From Paludibacter sp. (GTDB lineage: Bacteria > Bacteroidota > Bacteroidia > Bacteroidales > Paludibacteraceae), in contig JANJVQ010000006.1 of NCBI GenBank assembly GCA_024710005.1, forward strand, positions 1-64,000: a stretch of DNA of 64,000 nt. The letters run 5' to 3'. Numbering within the stretch: position 1 is the stretch's first letter; every line of letters begins with the position of its first letter. Position numbers and translations under genes: made by a program. Positions 34,877 to 44,480 of this stretch are shown here, piece by piece. The notes under the pieces were generated by a model. It did not search any database. It saw only the letters and a program-made list of their open reading frames with translations, and had not been told where the DNA came from.

Positions 34877-37654
34877 TTATTTTTTCTGGTATTTATCAAT
34901 TTCCTGAAGTAGTTCCAGTACGTCCAATGGTTTTGTCAGGTAACGTTCGGCTCCTGACTTCATCAGGCTTTTAATCCGGTAGGGCATGGCATCGGCACTG
35001 ATGATAACTACCGGGATGTGCTTGGTTTGTTTATGCTGTTTTAACTCCCTGATTACCTCACTACCGTGTGTATCCGGCAAGTCAAGATCAAGCAAAATCA
35101 AATCAGGCGCGTGTTCAATAGCCAAATCAATGGTTTGTTTTCCGTATTTATTACAAATCAGCTTGATATCGGGCCTGTGTGTTGTTAACACCTGTTCAAC
35201 CAACTCAATGTTAGAATGGTTATCTTCGATGTACAAAACCGTACCTTTCGCTTTTTTATTATGACTGTTAACAACATCTGTCCCGTCTAATGCCGATAAA
35301 TTCAATTTATCATGACTTACATGCGGTAAAGTAATGGAGAAAGTACTACCTTCACCCAACTTACTCTGAACAGAAATCACGCCATCCATTAATGCAGTCA
35401 GTTCTTTCGCGATAGACAAGCCAAGACCGGTTCCCTCAATCTGCATTTCTGTATTGGCAAGTCGCTCAAACGGAACAAATAATTTATTGATATCTTTTTC
35501 AGCAATACCCACTCCGGTGTCTGTTATTGCAATCTTTACCCTGTCGTCTTCACCAATATCTCCCGGCTCAACAAAGGTTTCGACTGTTACAGTTCCTCCT
35601 TTTTTGTTGTATTTAATTGCATTAGTCAGGATATTGACCAACACCTGGATCACTCTCTGTTTATCTGCCTTAACAGACAAATCATCTGTTTTATGCTCAA
35701 TATAATGAATGGTAATTTGCGGATTGATGGTAAGCGGATGCACCAAATCAATGGCTTCCGAAATCGCCTCTTTCACTTTTATTTGTTCAACACTCAACGA
35801 TAACTTTCCGGCTTCAATTTTAGAAATATCAAGTACTTCATTGATCAGTTTCAGCAGGTGATTACCACTGGTCAGAATATGGTCGACTCCACGTCGTTGA
35901 ACCGGAGACAATTCACCCATCGAAAACAACTGAGCAAAACCCAGAATTGAATTCATCGGGGTACGAAGCTCGTGACTCATTCTCGAAATAAATTCACTTT
36001 TGGCCTTGTTTGCCTTTTCAGCTTCGTTTCTGGCTTGTTTTAATTCGGTCTCGTGCTTCTTCCTCGCCACGACTTCTTTCATCAGGAATTCATTGGTAAT
36101 GGATAGTTCTGAGGTCCGTTCCATTACCTTTTGCTCTAAGCTCAGGTTTAGTTCCTGCAGTTCTTCCTCCACTTTCTTTCTGCTGCTGATATCCTGAATG
36201 ATGGCTACAAAGTTTACAGTGTTACCATTTTCATCCAGAATGGGGTTGATAGATACATCCTGCCAGTATAATTCGCCATTTTTACGTTTATCAATATTCT
36301 CACCATGCCATACACTGCCTTCTCTCAATGCGGTCCATAATTCTTCATATTCTGGCTCATCTGCCATGGCCAACTTCAGAAATTTATACTGCTTGCCAAC
36401 AATATCTTCCTGTGCATAACCGGATATTCTTGAAAAAGATGGATTTACATACTCAATAACGTGGTTTAAATCGGTGATTAGAATCATATTCGGACTCTGT
36501 TCGACTACTTTTGAGAACTTGTGTAGTTGCTTTTCCGATAATTTTCGTTCTGTTATATCTTCTTTAATTCCCAGATAATGGGTAATCTCCCCCTTGTCGT
36601 TGGTAATAGGCGAAATGGAGGCAAGCTCCCAGAATAGATCTCCATTTTTTTTGCGGTTATGAAACTCTCCTTTCCAGACTTTACCTGATTTAAGGGTATT
36701 CCACAAATTAGCATAAAAAGCCTTCGGATGCTCTCCAGATTTTAAAACCCGCGGATTTCTACCTATTAACTCATCAAAACGATAACCTGTCAAATCAGCA
36801 AATTTCTTATTTACATACTCAATATTTGCATCAAGATCTGTAATTACAACTGAAACAGGATTCTGTTCCACTGCAAGTGATAATTTGCGCAGCAAATCAT
36901 CCGATTTCCTTTTTTCAGTAACATCCCTGGCAATTCCATCTATAACAACAACATTTCCATGCTCATCCATCAAAGGAACTGCATTTGAACTATGCCAGTG
37001 CCATTTCCCTTTTACATCTTTTACCCTGTATTCAACTCCCGACTTTCGATTGCCTGTTTTAAGCAATTCATTTATGGCATCAAAACACAAGTGCCAGTCT
37101 TCCTCATGTACAAATTCAGTAAACGGATGCCCGATTACCTGCTCCAGCGAATGTCCTAATGTATAGGTCCAGGCAGGGGAAGCAAAAATAATTATTCCTT
37201 CCGGTGACAGCTGGTAAATGACCTCATGACTGTTTTCAATCAATTTCCGGTATTTCTCCTCACTTCTTCTAAGCTCTTCTTCAGACCTTTTGGAGTCGGA
37301 TACATCTATGAAAATGGTCGTAAAATGATTTTTTTCCGGAGAATAGACATGTACCCTGTACCATTTATCCAATGGCTGCGAATACTGATCAAAGTTTTTT
37401 TCCAGTCCTTTCAGTGCTACTTCACCATAAAAACCAATCCAGTCGAAGTCTCCTTCTGTTATCCCCGGAACTGTTTCTAAAATTGACTTATTCAGAATAT
37501 GTTCTCTTTTTAATCCGGTCAGATTTTCAAATGCTTTATTTACTTCGAGAAAAACATAATCGACGGGGATTCCCTTATCATCCAACACAATACGATGATA
37601 GGCATAACCCAGAATAGGACTGTTTAAAATGGCGTTCAGTGATTTTTCATCCAT
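34877..37654 (-). CDS. Multi-PAS hybrid histidine kinase
   Basis: The 925-residue soluble protein has four PAS domains (~1-125, 130-250, 255-375, 380-495), a coiled coil, and HisKA with H561 (RMSHELRTPMNSILGFAQLF). HATPase (~665-785; ITDTGVGIAEKDI, GTGLGLSIAKEL) and a C-terminal receiver (~800-922; LYIEDNHSN, LILLDLDLPDTHG, YLTKPLD) follow. It has no membrane segment, so it probably senses a cytoplasmic cue such as redox state or a small ligand. It is paralogous to the kinase at 37822 and cotranscribed in order with the response regulator downstream. Confidence 0.92.
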   Translation of the reverse strand: MDEKSLNAILNSPILGYAYHRIVLDDKGIPVDYVFLEVNKAFENLTGLKREHILNKSILETVPGITEGDFDWIGFYGEVALKGLEKNFDQYSQPLDKWYRVHVYSPEKNHFTTIFIDVSDSKRSEEELRRSEEKYRKLIENSHEVIYQLSPEGIIIFASPAWTYTLGHSLEQVIGHPFTEFVHEEDWHLCFDAINELLKTGNRKSGVEYRVKDVKGKWHWHSSNAVPLMDEHGNVVVIDGIARDVTEKRKSDDLLRKLSLAVEQNPVSVVITDLDANIEYVNKKFADLTGYRFDELIGRNPRVLKSGEHPKAFYANLWNTLKSGKVWKGEFHNRKKNGDLFWELASISPITNDKGEITHYLGIKEDITERKLSEKQLHKFSKVVEQSPNMILITDLNHVIEYVNPSFSRISGYAQEDIVGKQYKFLKLAMADEPEYEELWTALREGSVWHGENIDKRKNGELYWQDVSINPILDENGNTVNFVAIIQDISSRKKVEEELQELNLSLEQKVMERTSELSITNEFLMKEVVARKKHETELKQARNEAEKANKAKSEFISRMSHELRTPMNSILGFAQLFSMGELSPVQRRGVDHILTSGNHLLKLINEVLDISKIEAGKLSLSVEQIKVKEAISEAIDLVHPLTINPQITIHYIEHKTDDLSVKADKQRVIQVLVNILTNAIKYNKKGGTVTVETFVEPGDIGEDDRVKIAITDTGVGIAEKDINKLFVPFERLANTEMQIEGTGLGLSIAKELTALMDGVISVQSKLGEGSTFSITLPHVSHDKLNLSALDGTDVVNSHNKKAKGTVLYIEDNHSNIELVEQVLTTHRPDIKLICNKYGKQTIDLAIEHAPDLILLDLDLPDTHGSEVIRELKQHKQTKHIPVVIISADAMPYRIKSLMKSGAERYLTKPLDVLELLQEIDKYQKK

Positions 37655-37704
37655 ATATGAGGTATCGACAAGTACCTTTTAGTACAATTAAAAAAGTTGC
37701 ACTG

Positions 37705-37712
37705 CAAAGTTA
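37705..37712 (-). promoter_or_regulatory. -7 promoter box for the multi-PAS kinase
   Basis: The minus strand reads TAACTTTG. A CTTG 19 bases further up gives acceptable -33 spacing. The leader is ~50 nt. Confidence 0.5.
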
Positions 37713-37821
37713 CTTAAAAGTCTGACAAATACAAGATGTAATGTGGTTTATTGCAAAACTCTGTGAATAAAATACAGGTTTTCTCCTGATGTGATTATTA
37801 ATTGATACTGGTTACTTTAAC

Positions 37822-40626
37822 TCAGAACTTATCAATTTCAATCAATAAACTTACGAGATCGACCGGTTTCGTGAGGTATGCCCTGGCGCCTGCAAGCATT
37901 AATTTCTTCATTTGGCCCTGAGTGGCATCAGCTGTTAAGACGACTACCGGAATACTATTGGTTTCAGCATCACCTTTTAATGCTGTCAACACCTCACCAC
38001 CATGAATATCAGGCAGATTCAAATCCAAGAGGATCAGGTCCGGCTGGTGTTTTTTTGCTAATGATATCGTTTTCTTTCCATGCGTATCACAAATAAGCTT
38101 GATGTTCGGACGCAGGTTACTCATCACCTGCTTGATTAAATCTGTGTTAGAAAGATTGTCTTCAATGTATAAAATAGTTGTAACGCGTTCCACCGGATTC
38201 GAAATTACCGGAGCAATATCCTGATTCACCATGTCCTGATTTTGATGTTCGGCCAATGGAACATCTATCCAAAATGTACTGCCAACTCCATACTGACTTT
38301 TCACGCCGATATTTCCGCCCATGATATGCATTAGCTCCAGGGCAATCGGCAATCCCAACCCGGTACCTTCGGCAGAAGACTCATCGGTGATAATTCTTTC
38401 AAAAGGTATAAACAATCTTGGAATATTTACATCCTCTATTCCGATTCCTGTATCCTTGATGGTAATCCGGATGAAATTTTTGTCAACAGGATTAACAAAA
38501 AAGTTCAATATAATCGAACCGTTTGGTTTATTGTATTTTACAGCATTACTCAATAAGTTAACCAATACCTGAATCAATCGTTGTTTGTCGGCACTCACAA
38601 AAATAGTTTCAGAAAGATTTTCCAATAATTTCAGACTGATGTTTCTTTCTTTCATCAATGGTTTTACGATATCAACTGCTTCCTTGATGGTTTCCTGAAT
38701 CTTAATATTTTCGATAGAGATAGAAATCTTACCTGACTCAATTCTGGCCATATCGAGCACTTCATTGATAAGCTTCAACAAGTGCCTGCCATTATTCATG
38801 ATGTGTTTCACACCTTTACGCTGAGAATCAGGCAAATCAGTATTCATTTCCAGTAGCTGTGCAAAACCGAGAATCGAATTCATGGGAGTACGCAGTTCAT
38901 GGCTCATCCTGGAAAGAAACTCACTCTTGGATCTATTGGCCTCTTCGGCTTCCTTTGTGGCTCTGACCAACTCATTTTCGGCTTCTTTTCGCTTGGTGAT
39001 ATCAATCATAGTAATCAGCAAACATTGGTCTTTACCTACATAAATTGAATCGGCAGAAAACAATCCGACCATAATTGAACCATCCTTTTTGATTAAATCT
39101 GCTTCAATTTCCTGAAAGGGAAGGTTGTTCTTTACAAAATCAAAATCCACATCAAATTTTTGCAGGTTGCGGAAAAGTTTTAGTTCGGGTACAGTCTTGC
39201 CAATTACTTCCTCCCTTTCGTAGCCGGTTTGTTTTACCATGGTATCGTTCACATCAATAAACCGGTCGGTTTCCATATTGATAATGCCCATCAACACGGT
39301 ATTCGATTGAAATGCCCTGGAGAATTTTTCTTCAGAAAGCAGTATTTCAGAAACATCTCTGCAAAAAGCAAAATAAACGGGCTTATCGTTCCAGTATCCA
39401 TTTTTCACAATGGTTTCAACGGGAATGACTTCTCCCGATTTTGAAATGAGGGGGACAGTACATTTATCGGCTATTCCCGCGTACATCTTGTAAACAATTT
39501 TCTTTGCTTCAAGCTGTCTTTCGGCCGGATGAATAATTTCAACCGGTTTTCCCAGCAAATCCTCCGGATTATATTTCAATCTGTTTTTTACGGCATCATT
39601 AATTTCGACAATTTTCCCTTCCGCATCAAAAACAAACAGAAAATCATTATTTGCCCTGAAGAAATTCTCGAAGTTACGTTGTGCCTGACTAAGCAACACA
39701 TCTTTCCGCTGATTCATCATGATTCCGGCAAACATATTACCCCACACTTTCAAAATATTCACCTCCGAATCAGCAAATTGTTTAGTATTACGGGTATAAT
39801 CCAATCCGAGAAAACCAACCAGTGTATTGTCAACATAAATCGGTATTATCAACACGGATCGAATACCTAATCCGGTCATGGTCAGCCTTTCAACCCTCCA
39901 CCTGTCATCTAATTCTGCAACAACGGGAATCACGATTTCCTTGTTTTGCTTTAAGGTATTTATCCACATCGGGATGGAATCACAGGACATATTTTGTAAA
40001 ATATGAATCTGAGGATCAACCCCATCTCGACACCACTCATGGGTATTACTCATGTGGGCGCCGTCGTCGCTAAATTCAAAAATATAGGCCCTGTCGGCAT
40101 CGAAAAACTTCCCGATACGACTCAGTGCAAAATTGTAAGCAGCAGGTATGGCAGAGATTGGGGTTCCCGTTAATTTAATTGAGACCTGCAACAATTCATC
40201 TTCGAGTTCCTTGATGTGTTTCTGCTCGGTAATGTCGGTAACAGAGCCAAATATCCCGATACGTTTGTTTTTACTATCCTGACTAATCCAGGCAAAAACT
40301 TCCACCCATTTGATTGCACCGGTTTTGGTTATCGCCCTGAACTGATGAGGAATATACTCCCCTTCGTGTTTTAATAAATTCTCGAAAATTTTTTGCGCGA
40401 TTAAACTATCTTCGGTATAGATAAAACTATCGAAATGCCGGCCTAATGATTCTTCCAGGCTGTAACCCAATATTCTTTCCCATGCTTTGTTTATAAAGAT
40501 AATCTTCCCTTCATTGTCAACATGAAAGATGATATCTTTCAAATTATCTATCAGGGATTTATATCTTTTTTGTTTGTTCCCGAATATCAGTTCAATATTA
40601 TTTGCTGTGGATGAGTCCATCGGCAT
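37822..40626 (-). CDS. PAS-GAF-PAS-PAS hybrid histidine kinase
   Basis: The 934-residue protein has PAS (~20-135), GAF (~155-305; IPIYVDNTLVGFLGLDYTR), PAS (~318-430), PAS (~433-548), and HisKA with H576 (RMSHELRTPMNSILGFAQLL). HATPase (IKDTGIGIEDVNI, GTGLGLPIALEL) and a C-terminal receiver (LYIEDNLSN, LILLDLNLPDIHG, YLTKPVD) follow. It is soluble. The HisKA-to-receiver part is closely similar to that of the kinase at 34877, while the sensor parts differ, as expected for a tandem duplication followed by sensor exchange. Confidence 0.92.
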   Translation of the reverse strand: MPMDSSTANNIELIFGNKQKRYKSLIDNLKDIIFHVDNEGKIIFINKAWERILGYSLEESLGRHFDSFIYTEDSLIAQKIFENLLKHEGEYIPHQFRAITKTGAIKWVEVFAWISQDSKNKRIGIFGSVTDITEQKHIKELEDELLQVSIKLTGTPISAIPAAYNFALSRIGKFFDADRAYIFEFSDDGAHMSNTHEWCRDGVDPQIHILQNMSCDSIPMWINTLKQNKEIVIPVVAELDDRWRVERLTMTGLGIRSVLIIPIYVDNTLVGFLGLDYTRNTKQFADSEVNILKVWGNMFAGIMMNQRKDVLLSQAQRNFENFFRANNDFLFVFDAEGKIVEINDAVKNRLKYNPEDLLGKPVEIIHPAERQLEAKKIVYKMYAGIADKCTVPLISKSGEVIPVETIVKNGYWNDKPVYFAFCRDVSEILLSEEKFSRAFQSNTVLMGIINMETDRFIDVNDTMVKQTGYEREEVIGKTVPELKLFRNLQKFDVDFDFVKNNLPFQEIEADLIKKDGSIMVGLFSADSIYVGKDQCLLITMIDITKRKEAENELVRATKEAEEANRSKSEFLSRMSHELRTPMNSILGFAQLLEMNTDLPDSQRKGVKHIMNNGRHLLKLINEVLDMARIESGKISISIENIKIQETIKEAVDIVKPLMKERNISLKLLENLSETIFVSADKQRLIQVLVNLLSNAVKYNKPNGSIILNFFVNPVDKNFIRITIKDTGIGIEDVNIPRLFIPFERIITDESSAEGTGLGLPIALELMHIMGGNIGVKSQYGVGSTFWIDVPLAEHQNQDMVNQDIAPVISNPVERVTTILYIEDNLSNTDLIKQVMSNLRPNIKLICDTHGKKTISLAKKHQPDLILLDLNLPDIHGGEVLTALKGDAETNSIPVVVLTADATQGQMKKLMLAGARAYLTKPVDLVSLLIEIDKF

Positions 40627-40718
40627 TTCGATTCTTCAGATAATATAAATAATTTGTGCTGATTAGTTTATCGTTTATTTTTATAACAACTGGAAAAATA
40701 TTTTGTTTATTTATTCAT

Positions 40719-40726
40719 CAAATATA
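40719..40726 (-). promoter_or_regulatory. Candidate -7 promoter box for the GAF-containing kinase
   Basis: The minus strand reads TATATTTG, ~93 bases before the ATG at 40626. It overlaps the region of the mutB terminator, so confidence is modest. Confidence 0.4.
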
Positions 40727-40736
40727 CTTCCATTGA

Positions 40737-40771
40737 AAAGGACTAACCCGTTATAAACAGATTAGTCCTTT
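40737..40771 (-). terminator. Terminator of the mutA-mutB operon
   Basis: AAAGGACTAA (40737-40746) and TTAGTCCTTT (40762-40771) are perfect 10-bp inverted arms around a 15-base loop. On the minus strand the stem ends in TTTT. It lies 29 bp past the mutB stop. Confidence 0.7.
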
Positions 40772-40799
40772 ACATATTGTTATAATTCAGAATAATAGC

Positions 40800-42926
40800 T
40801 TATTCTTCAAGCAGAATTTCCATGATGGTACACGCGGCTTTGGCAACGGAAGTCCCCGGACCAAAGATGGCAGCAACACCTGCTTTATAAAGATAATCAT
40901 AATCCTGTGCAGGAATAACTCCTCCGGCAATGACAATGATATCCTCGCGACCCAGTTTCTTCAGTTCTTCAATAACCTGTGGTACGAGGGTTTTATGACC
41001 TGCAGCGAGTGAGGAAACACCCATGATATGCACGTCATTTTCAACGGCTTGCTTGGCAGCTTCGGCCGGAGTCTGGAACAAAGGTCCCATATCCACGTCG
41101 AATCCGCAATCGGCATAACCGGTTGCAACTACTTTAGCTCCACGGTCGTGACCATCCTGTCCCATTTTGGCAATCATGATGCGGGGACGGCGACCTTCTT
41201 TTTTCGCGAATTGCTCGGTCAACTCACAGGCTTTCTGAAAGTCTGAGTCGTTTTTGGTTTCTGATGAATACACGCCTGAAATTGTTCTGATGGTTGCTTT
41301 ATAACGTCCTGCCACTGCTTCGCAGGCATCTGATATTTCGCCCAAAGAAGCGCGAACCTGAGCTGCTTTGACTGCCAGTTCGAGCAGGTTTCCTTTTCCT
41401 GTTTTGGCACATTCGGTAATGGCGGCAAGCGCTTGTTGTACTTCAGTCTCGTTTCTGTTGGCTCTCAGTTGTTTGAGACGTTCGATTTGTTGAATACGAA
41501 CGGCTGTATTGTCCACTTCAAGAATATCAATCGGATCTTCTTTTTCCAAACGATAGCGGTTCACACCTACGATAACCTGTTTGCCTGAGTCAATACGGGC
41601 CTGCGTGCGGGCAGCCGCTTCCTCGATGCGCATTTTAGGGATACCGGTTTCGATGGCAGCTGCCATACCTCCCAGTTTTTCCACTTCTTCAATCAATGCC
41701 CATGCTTTTTCAGCAATTTCATTGGTAAGCGATTCAACATAATAGGAACCTGCCCATGGGTCTACTTCCCGACAGATTTCCGTTTCCTGCTGGATGTAAA
41801 TCTGGGTGTTACGGGCAATACGGGCTGAGAAGTCGGTCGGCAAGGCAATGGCTTCGTCCAACGCATTGGTATGCAGCGACTGGGTATGTCCCAGTGCAGC
41901 ACCCATGGCTTCGATACAGGTACGTCCCACATTGTTAAACGGATCCTGTTCGGTCAGCGACCAACCGGAAGTTTGCGAGTGGGTACGCAAGGCCAGTGAT
42001 TTTGGATTCTTCGGATTAAATTGTTTTACAATCTTCGCCCACAACATACGGGCAGCACGCATCTTGGCAATTTCCATGAAGTGATTCATACCTATCGCCC
42101 AGAAGAATGACAAACGCGGTGCAAAAGCATCGATATCCATACCCGCGTTTACACCTGCACGCAGGTACTCAAGTCCGTCGGCAAGCGTATAAGCCAATTC
42201 AATATCGGCAGTCGCACCTGCTTCCTGCATGTGGTAGCCTGAAATTGAAATTGAGTTAAACTTCGGCATGTTCCTCGAAGTATATTCAAAGATATCTGCA
42301 ATAATCTTCATTGAAAACTTCGGAGGATAAATATAGGTATTACGCACCATGAATTCCTTGAGGATGTCGTTCTGGATGGTACCGGCCATTTCTTCGAGTT
42401 TGGCGCCCTGTTCCAGTCCGGCATTGATGTAGAAAGCCAAAATGGGCAACACAGCTCCGTTCATGGTCATGGAAACCGACATTTTATTCAATGGAATACC
42501 ATCGAACAACACTTTCATATCTTCCACAGAACAGATTGACACACCCGCCTTGCCTACATCACCCACCACCCTTTCGTGGTCGGCATCGTAACCCCGGTGT
42601 GTGGCCAAGTCGAATGCAACCGACAAACCTTTCTGACCGGCAGCAAGGTTACGACGATAAAATGCATTGGATTCTTCAGCTGTGGAAAAACCGGCATACT
42701 GACGGATGGTCCACGGTTGCATGGCGTACATCACCGAATAGGGACCTCTTAAGTAGGGCGGCAGACCGGCAGCATAGTTCAGATGTTCCATGCCTTCCAG
42801 GTCATCTTTTGAATAAAAAGGTTTTACCGGAATCAATTCAGGTGTAAGCCAGTTTGACTCAGGCATTGTGGCAGCTTGTTGTGCTGCAAATTCATTAATT
42901 TGAATGTTTTTGAAGTTGGGCTTCAT
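40800..42926 (-). CDS. mutB: Methylmalonyl-CoA mutase, large (catalytic, B12-binding) subunit
   Basis: The 708-residue protein has the catalytic TIM barrel ([30 protein letters not shown], in parts) and the C-terminal B12 domain with the His-ligand motif DGHDRG at 591-596, followed by [12 protein letters not shown] and the AGGVIP loop. It converts succinyl-CoA and (R)-methylmalonyl-CoA, used by Bacteroidota to make propionate or to break it down. Length and motifs are complete. It is the last gene of a run with mutA, but two membrane-protein genes lie between them. Confidence 0.96.
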   Translation of the reverse strand: MKPNFKNIQINEFAAQQAATMPESNWLTPELIPVKPFYSKDDLEGMEHLNYAAGLPPYLRGPYSVMYAMQPWTIRQYAGFSTAEESNAFYRRNLAAGQKGLSVAFDLATHRGYDADHERVVGDVGKAGVSICSVEDMKVLFDGIPLNKMSVSMTMNGAVLPILAFYINAGLEQGAKLEEMAGTIQNDILKEFMVRNTYIYPPKFSMKIIADIFEYTSRNMPKFNSISISGYHMQEAGATADIELAYTLADGLEYLRAGVNAGMDIDAFAPRLSFFWAIGMNHFMEIAKMRAARMLWAKIVKQFNPKNPKSLALRTHSQTSGWSLTEQDPFNNVGRTCIEAMGAALGHTQSLHTNALDEAIALPTDFSARIARNTQIYIQQETEICREVDPWAGSYYVESLTNEIAEKAWALIEEVEKLGGMAAAIETGIPKMRIEEAAARTQARIDSGKQVIVGVNRYRLEKEDPIDILEVDNTAVRIQQIERLKQLRANRNETEVQQALAAITECAKTGKGNLLELAVKAAQVRASLGEISDACEAVAGRYKATIRTISGVYSSETKNDSDFQKACELTEQFAKKEGRRPRIMIAKMGQDGHDRGAKVVATGYADCGFDVDMGPLFQTPAEAAKQAVENDVHIMGVSSLAAGHKTLVPQVIEELKKLGREDIIVIAGGVIPAQDYDYLYKAGVAAIFGPGTSVAKAACTIMEILLEE

Positions 42927-42949
42927 ATTTTTTTAATTTAAACAATATT

Positions 42950-43570
42950 TTATCCGATAGGGAAAAGTATAAAAACAGCCACATCCCACACTGCATGAGA
43001 AATGATGAGTGGCACAAGATTCTTTTTACTGTACATGAACATCAGTCCCCAGAATGCACCACACACCAGAGCAGCCATTATCAACATGAAATTAAAAGAC
43101 CAGATATGAACCAACGCGTAAATCAGTGTAGTAACGACGAAAGCAGTCCAGTCACCATATTTTACACCCACAGCACGTTGAATAAAACCACGCCAGAAAA
43201 TCTCTTCGGCCGGACCAATAACCACGAGCAACAACAAACCTATTATATAAGGATTACTGCCGTCTTTCATGCTGTAGATGTTTCCAATCTGCGGTTTGGC
43301 AAAATCGAACCAGGCTGTTGACAGGTAATTTCCAAGATAGAAAATACCATACAAAGCAACCGCTGAAACCAATCCCAGCGCTACGTCTTTGGATGTAACC
43401 CTGAACTGTTGCCAAAAATCTTTGGTTGAAATCAGGCTGATCCAAATCAGCAAAGCACCGGAAATACTCATCGTCAGCCAGAAATTCGTGATTCCTGCTG
43501 TACAGGGTGAGAACATAAAGAACCAAAGTCCGGCTGCAAGTAGTATCGCCAATAATATCCTGCTGTTCAT
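42950..43570 (-). CDS. CPBP-family intramembrane metalloprotease
   Basis: The 206-residue protein has about six membrane segments. It carries the CPBP (Abi) motifs: GPAEEIFWRGFIQR (EExxxR), HIWSFN and HAVWD. Bacterial members include CAAX-prenyl protease relatives and bacteriocin-immunity proteins. It overlaps the UbiA gene by 4 bp and is followed by mutB 23 bp later, so it is part of the mut operon. Its substrate is unknown. Confidence 0.88.
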   Translation of the reverse strand: MNSRILLAILLAAGLWFFMFSPCTAGITNFWLTMSISGALLIWISLISTKDFWQQFRVTSKDVALGLVSAVALYGIFYLGNYLSTAWFDFAKPQIGNIYSMKDGSNPYIIGLLLLVVIGPAEEIFWRGFIQRAVGVKYGDWTAFVVTTLIYALVHIWSFNFMLIMAALVCGAFWGLMFMYSKKNLVPLIISHAVWDVAVFILFPIG

Positions 43571-44469
43571 AACGCTTTGGCAATCAGGTTCAACACGGAG
43601 AAAAGCAGAGCAAACATCATCACCAACTGAGCCGACATGGCATCCAGATCTTTAATCACTTCCGGCTTTTCAATATCAGCCTGCATCATCACCCGGATAT
43701 TTTTCAGGGCGACGGGCACTGTAAGCAAAGTGACTAATGTAAGTGGATGCACCATCCCGATGGCATTCATGAAAATCAGAACCACATAAGCGCCAAGCGC
43801 CAAAACTACATATTGAATTTTGGAACCTTTAATTCCGAGCACCATCGCCTGTGTTTTGATATTGGCCATGGCGTCGTGTTTGATGTCACGGGTATTGTTG
43901 GCATGTAGAATATTAACAACCAGCATGGCAACGGGCACATTCAGTAAAATCACCTCCCAGTATAATTCACCGGTCATCACAAATGCAGTACCCATACCAA
44001 TCAGGGGACCATAAATGATAAAAATCAGCAAATCACCGAGTGCGATTGACTTGAATACATAATAAAAATAAGTACCCAATACGCCAATCAAACCAATCCA
44101 TAATAAATCCGTTCCGGTGAATAAAGTCAGTATCAGTCCGATCAGGATACCAATAGCCAACAGGATAAGCCCGAAAGATAATATTGTTTTCGGCTTGAAA
44201 ACTCCTTCGACCAACATGCGGCTCGAACCAAACGACTCTTTACGATCAATATTATTCTTATAATCGAAATAATCGCTGATCAGATTTCCGGCAGCGTGTA
44301 CAAACACTACCCCAATCAGGGCGATGATGCCAAACCACCAGTTAATCTCATGGAATACATGTTCCTGTTTAAAGAAAAGATACGACATGGTCAGAATCAC
44401 AGGCATGGTAGATGCAGGGAAAGACCAGGGACGGGTTGCTATGACCCAGTTTTTAATTGGTTGTTTCAT
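43567..44469 (-). CDS. UbiA-family prenyltransferase (MenA-like)
   Basis: The 300-residue protein has eight or nine membrane segments. The prenyl-diphosphate Mg-binding motif is N62-x3-D66-x2-D69 (GNLISDYFDYKNNID), and the second Asp motif is ANNTRDIKHD. Its start (IATRPWSFPASTMPV) resembles MenA, which attaches a polyprenyl chain to 1,4-dihydroxy-2-naphthoate in menaquinone synthesis. No other men gene lies nearby, so a different aromatic acceptor cannot be ruled out. It sits directly between mutA (11 bp) and the CPBP gene (overlap). Confidence 0.82.
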   Translation of the reverse strand: MKQPIKNWVIATRPWSFPASTMPVILTMSYLFFKQEHVFHEINWWFGIIALIGVVFVHAAGNLISDYFDYKNNIDRKESFGSSRMLVEGVFKPKTILSFGLILLAIGILIGLILTLFTGTDLLWIGLIGVLGTYFYYVFKSIALGDLLIFIIYGPLIGMGTAFVMTGELYWEVILLNVPVAMLVVNILHANNTRDIKHDAMANIKTQAMVLGIKGSKIQYVVLALGAYVVLIFMNAIGMVHPLTLVTLLTVPVALKNIRVMMQADIEKPEVIKDLDAMSAQLVMMFALLFSVLNLIAKAL

Positions 44470-44480
44470 GATTAAAATAA

